A stretch of 23,681 nucleotides of DNA from an uncultured Eubacteriales bacterium. GTDB lineage: Bacteria > Bacillota > Clostridia > Lachnospirales > Lachnospiraceae. Below the pieces are notes generated by a model. The model was not told the origin of the DNA, did no database searches, and saw nothing but the letters and a program-made list of their open reading frames with translations. Positions 22,998 to 23,681 of the stretch are shown piece by piece. Position numbers and translations under genes: made by a program. Every line of letters starts with the position of its first letter. Positions within the stretch are counted from its first letter, which is position 1. Location of the stretch: assembly GCA_900544525.1 (NCBI GenBank), contig UQVN01000016.1, forward strand, positions 1 to 23,681, given 5' to 3'.

Positions 22998-23348
22998 ATG
23001 AACGATATTATTAGAAGCATTGAAAATGCACAGTTAAAAGCAGAAGTTACAGAATTCCGCGTAGGAGATACTGTAAGAGTACATGCAAAAGTAAAAGAAG
23101 GAAACCGTGAAAGAATTCAGGTTTTCGAAGGTGTTGTATTAAAACGCCAGAACGGTGGAGCTCGTGAAACTTTCACAGTTAGAAAAAGCTCTAACGGAAT
23201 CGGTGTAGAAAAAACTTGGCCATTACACTCCCCAATCGTTGACAAAATTGAAGTTGTTAGACGTGGTAAAGTAAGAAGAGCTAAATTAAACTACTTAAGA
23301 GATAGAGTAGGTAAAGCGGCTAAAGTTAAAGAATTAATCACAAAATAA
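22998..23348 (+). CDS. rplS: 50S ribosomal protein L19
   Basis: A 116-aa full-length L19. Recognizable segments are FRVGDTVRVHAKVKEGNRERIQVFEGVVLKRQ, ETFTVRKSSNGIGVEKTWPLHSP and the basic end GKVRRAKLNYLRDRVGKAAKVKE. AAGGAGG lies upstream. L19 lies at the interface between the subunits. The gene closes the ffh-trmD set and is followed by a good terminator, so lepB is probably at least partly separate. Confidence 0.98.
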   Translation: MNDIIRSIENAQLKAEVTEFRVGDTVRVHAKVKEGNRERIQVFEGVVLKRQNGGARETFTVRKSSNGIGVEKTWPLHSPIVDKIEVVRRGKVRRAKLNYLRDRVGKAAKVKELITK

Positions 23349-23365
23349 TAGTTTTGAAGATTAGC

Positions 23366-23393
23366 GGGGCAAGTAATATACTTGCCCTGTTTT
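23366..23393 (+). terminator. Terminator after rplS
   Basis: GGGCAAGTA (23367-23375), the loop ATA and TACTTGCCC (23379-23387) form a perfect 9-bp stem followed by TGTTTTC, a modest T-run. It lies 18 bp after the rplS stop. Confidence 0.85.
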
Positions 23394-23404
23394 CGTTACG
23401 CGAA

Positions 23405-23439
23405 GGCAATAAGGAATAAAGTGTGCTTGCCATCGTAAT
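23405..23439. repeat. Small hairpin repeat element, copy C
   Basis: AAAGTGTGCTTGCCATCGT (23418-23436) matches copies A and B. The arms here are GGCAA (23405-23409) and TTGCC (23427-23431). Confidence 0.65.
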
Positions 23440-23450
23440 ATCGTATCAAA

Positions 23451-23468
23451 GAGAAAGGAGGATTTCTC
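23451..23468 (+). promoter_or_regulatory. lepB ribosome binding site in a hairpin loop
   Basis: GAGAAA (23451-23456) pairs perfectly with TTTCTC (23463-23468), and the Shine-Dalgarno GGAGGA fills the 6-nt loop. The ATG starts at the next base after the stem. Confidence 0.65.
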
Positions 23469-23681
23469 ATGCAGTTTAATACAAAGTATAGAAAAAGAAG
23501 AAAAATTATTACAAAAATTCTTTCTTGGATCGTTATGATTATCATTGCCATTGGACTTGCCTTTGGAGTTGTCAATTATGTTGTACAGACAACTTATATG
23601 ACAGGAGAATCTATGAAGCCGACGTTAAAAAATGGACAGCTTGTGTTTGTGCATAAACTTATGTATCATTTTAAAGATCCA
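23469..23681 (+). CDS. lepB: Signal peptidase I (3' partial)
   Basis: 71 codons are visible before the window ends. A basic cytoplasmic tail (KYRKRRKIITK) precedes one membrane anchor (ILSWIVMIIIAIGLAFGVV). The catalytic-serine motif TGESMKPTL follows, with S48, and the start of the next conserved segment is NGQLVFVHK. It cleaves signal peptides on the outer membrane face, working downstream of the SRP route encoded by ffh. The catalytic Lys lies beyond the edge. The gene lies 120 bp after rplS, behind a terminator and a repeat element. Confidence 0.95.
   Translation, partial: MQFNTKYRKRRKIITKILSWIVMIIIAIGLAFGVVNYVVQTTYMTGESMKPTLKNGQLVFVHKLMYHFKDP

Noticed and set aside
1..23681. Mobile element, prophage, CRISPR array or tRNA in the window
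   Set aside because: No transposase, integrase, regularly spaced repeats with spacers, or tRNA cloverleaf was recognized.

Overview
The window looks like a chromosomal segment of a low-GC Gram-positive anaerobe, most likely a Clostridia/Lachnospiraceae-type gut bacterium. The grounds are: AT-rich DNA with mostly TTA/CTT/TTG leucine codons in most genes; strong AGGAGG-type ribosome binding sites; a YesM/YesN two-component pair next to an LplABC-type sugar transporter; and a ylxM-ffh-khpA-rimM-trmD-rplS-lepB translation/secretion cluster. The genus cannot be fixed from the sequence alone.

Region 1 (1-10.7 kb) is a sugar-utilization locus. A YesM-type sensor kinase (cut by the left edge) and a YesN-type AraC response regulator precede an operon with two LplB/LplC-like permeases, a DUF3502-type lipoprotein binding protein, a DUF4432 (aldose-epimerase-like) protein, a D-lyxose/D-mannose isomerase and a cytoplasmic GH2 beta-mannosidase. 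It ends in a strong terminator. The simplest reading is import of a beta-mannoside, intracellular cleavage to mannose and isomerization of mannose to fructose. No ATPase gene is present, so a shared MsmK-type ATPase is expected elsewhere.

Region 2 (10.7-16.6 kb) is an accessory oxidoreductase block: a LysR regulator with a textbook promoter, then an iron-type alcohol dehydrogenase (YqhD-like), a [4Fe-4S]-motif flavin reductase, two aldo/keto reductases and a lipoprotein flavodoxin broken by one in-frame TGA. The content resembles the E. coli yqhD-dkgA aldehyde-detoxification set. The reductase genes look richer in CTG/CAG codons and are bracketed by two related 37-bp repeats (31/37 identical). 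Small hairpin repeats, including a 94-bp tandem unit, sit between the genes.

Region 3 (16.6-23.7 kb) is the conserved translation/secretion cluster. rpsP (S16) is not in its usual place between ffh and khpA. It stands alone about 2.5 kb upstream with its own promoter, structured leader and terminator. A small membrane protein (minus strand) and an APC amino-acid permease lie between it and ylxM-ffh. The rpsP and ylxM-ffh leaders both begin with a similar perfect TGTAAAG/CTTTACA hairpin right at the predicted 5' end. rplS has a candidate L19-type leader, and the lepB Shine-Dalgarno sits in the loop of a perfect hairpin touching the start codon.

No tRNA, rRNA, CRISPR array, insertion sequence or phage gene was seen. 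The best candidates for something undescribed are the small hairpin repeat family with compensating arms, the paired 5'-hairpin leaders linked to the displaced rpsP, and the mannoside locus built around a lyxose isomerase and a DUF4432 protein.
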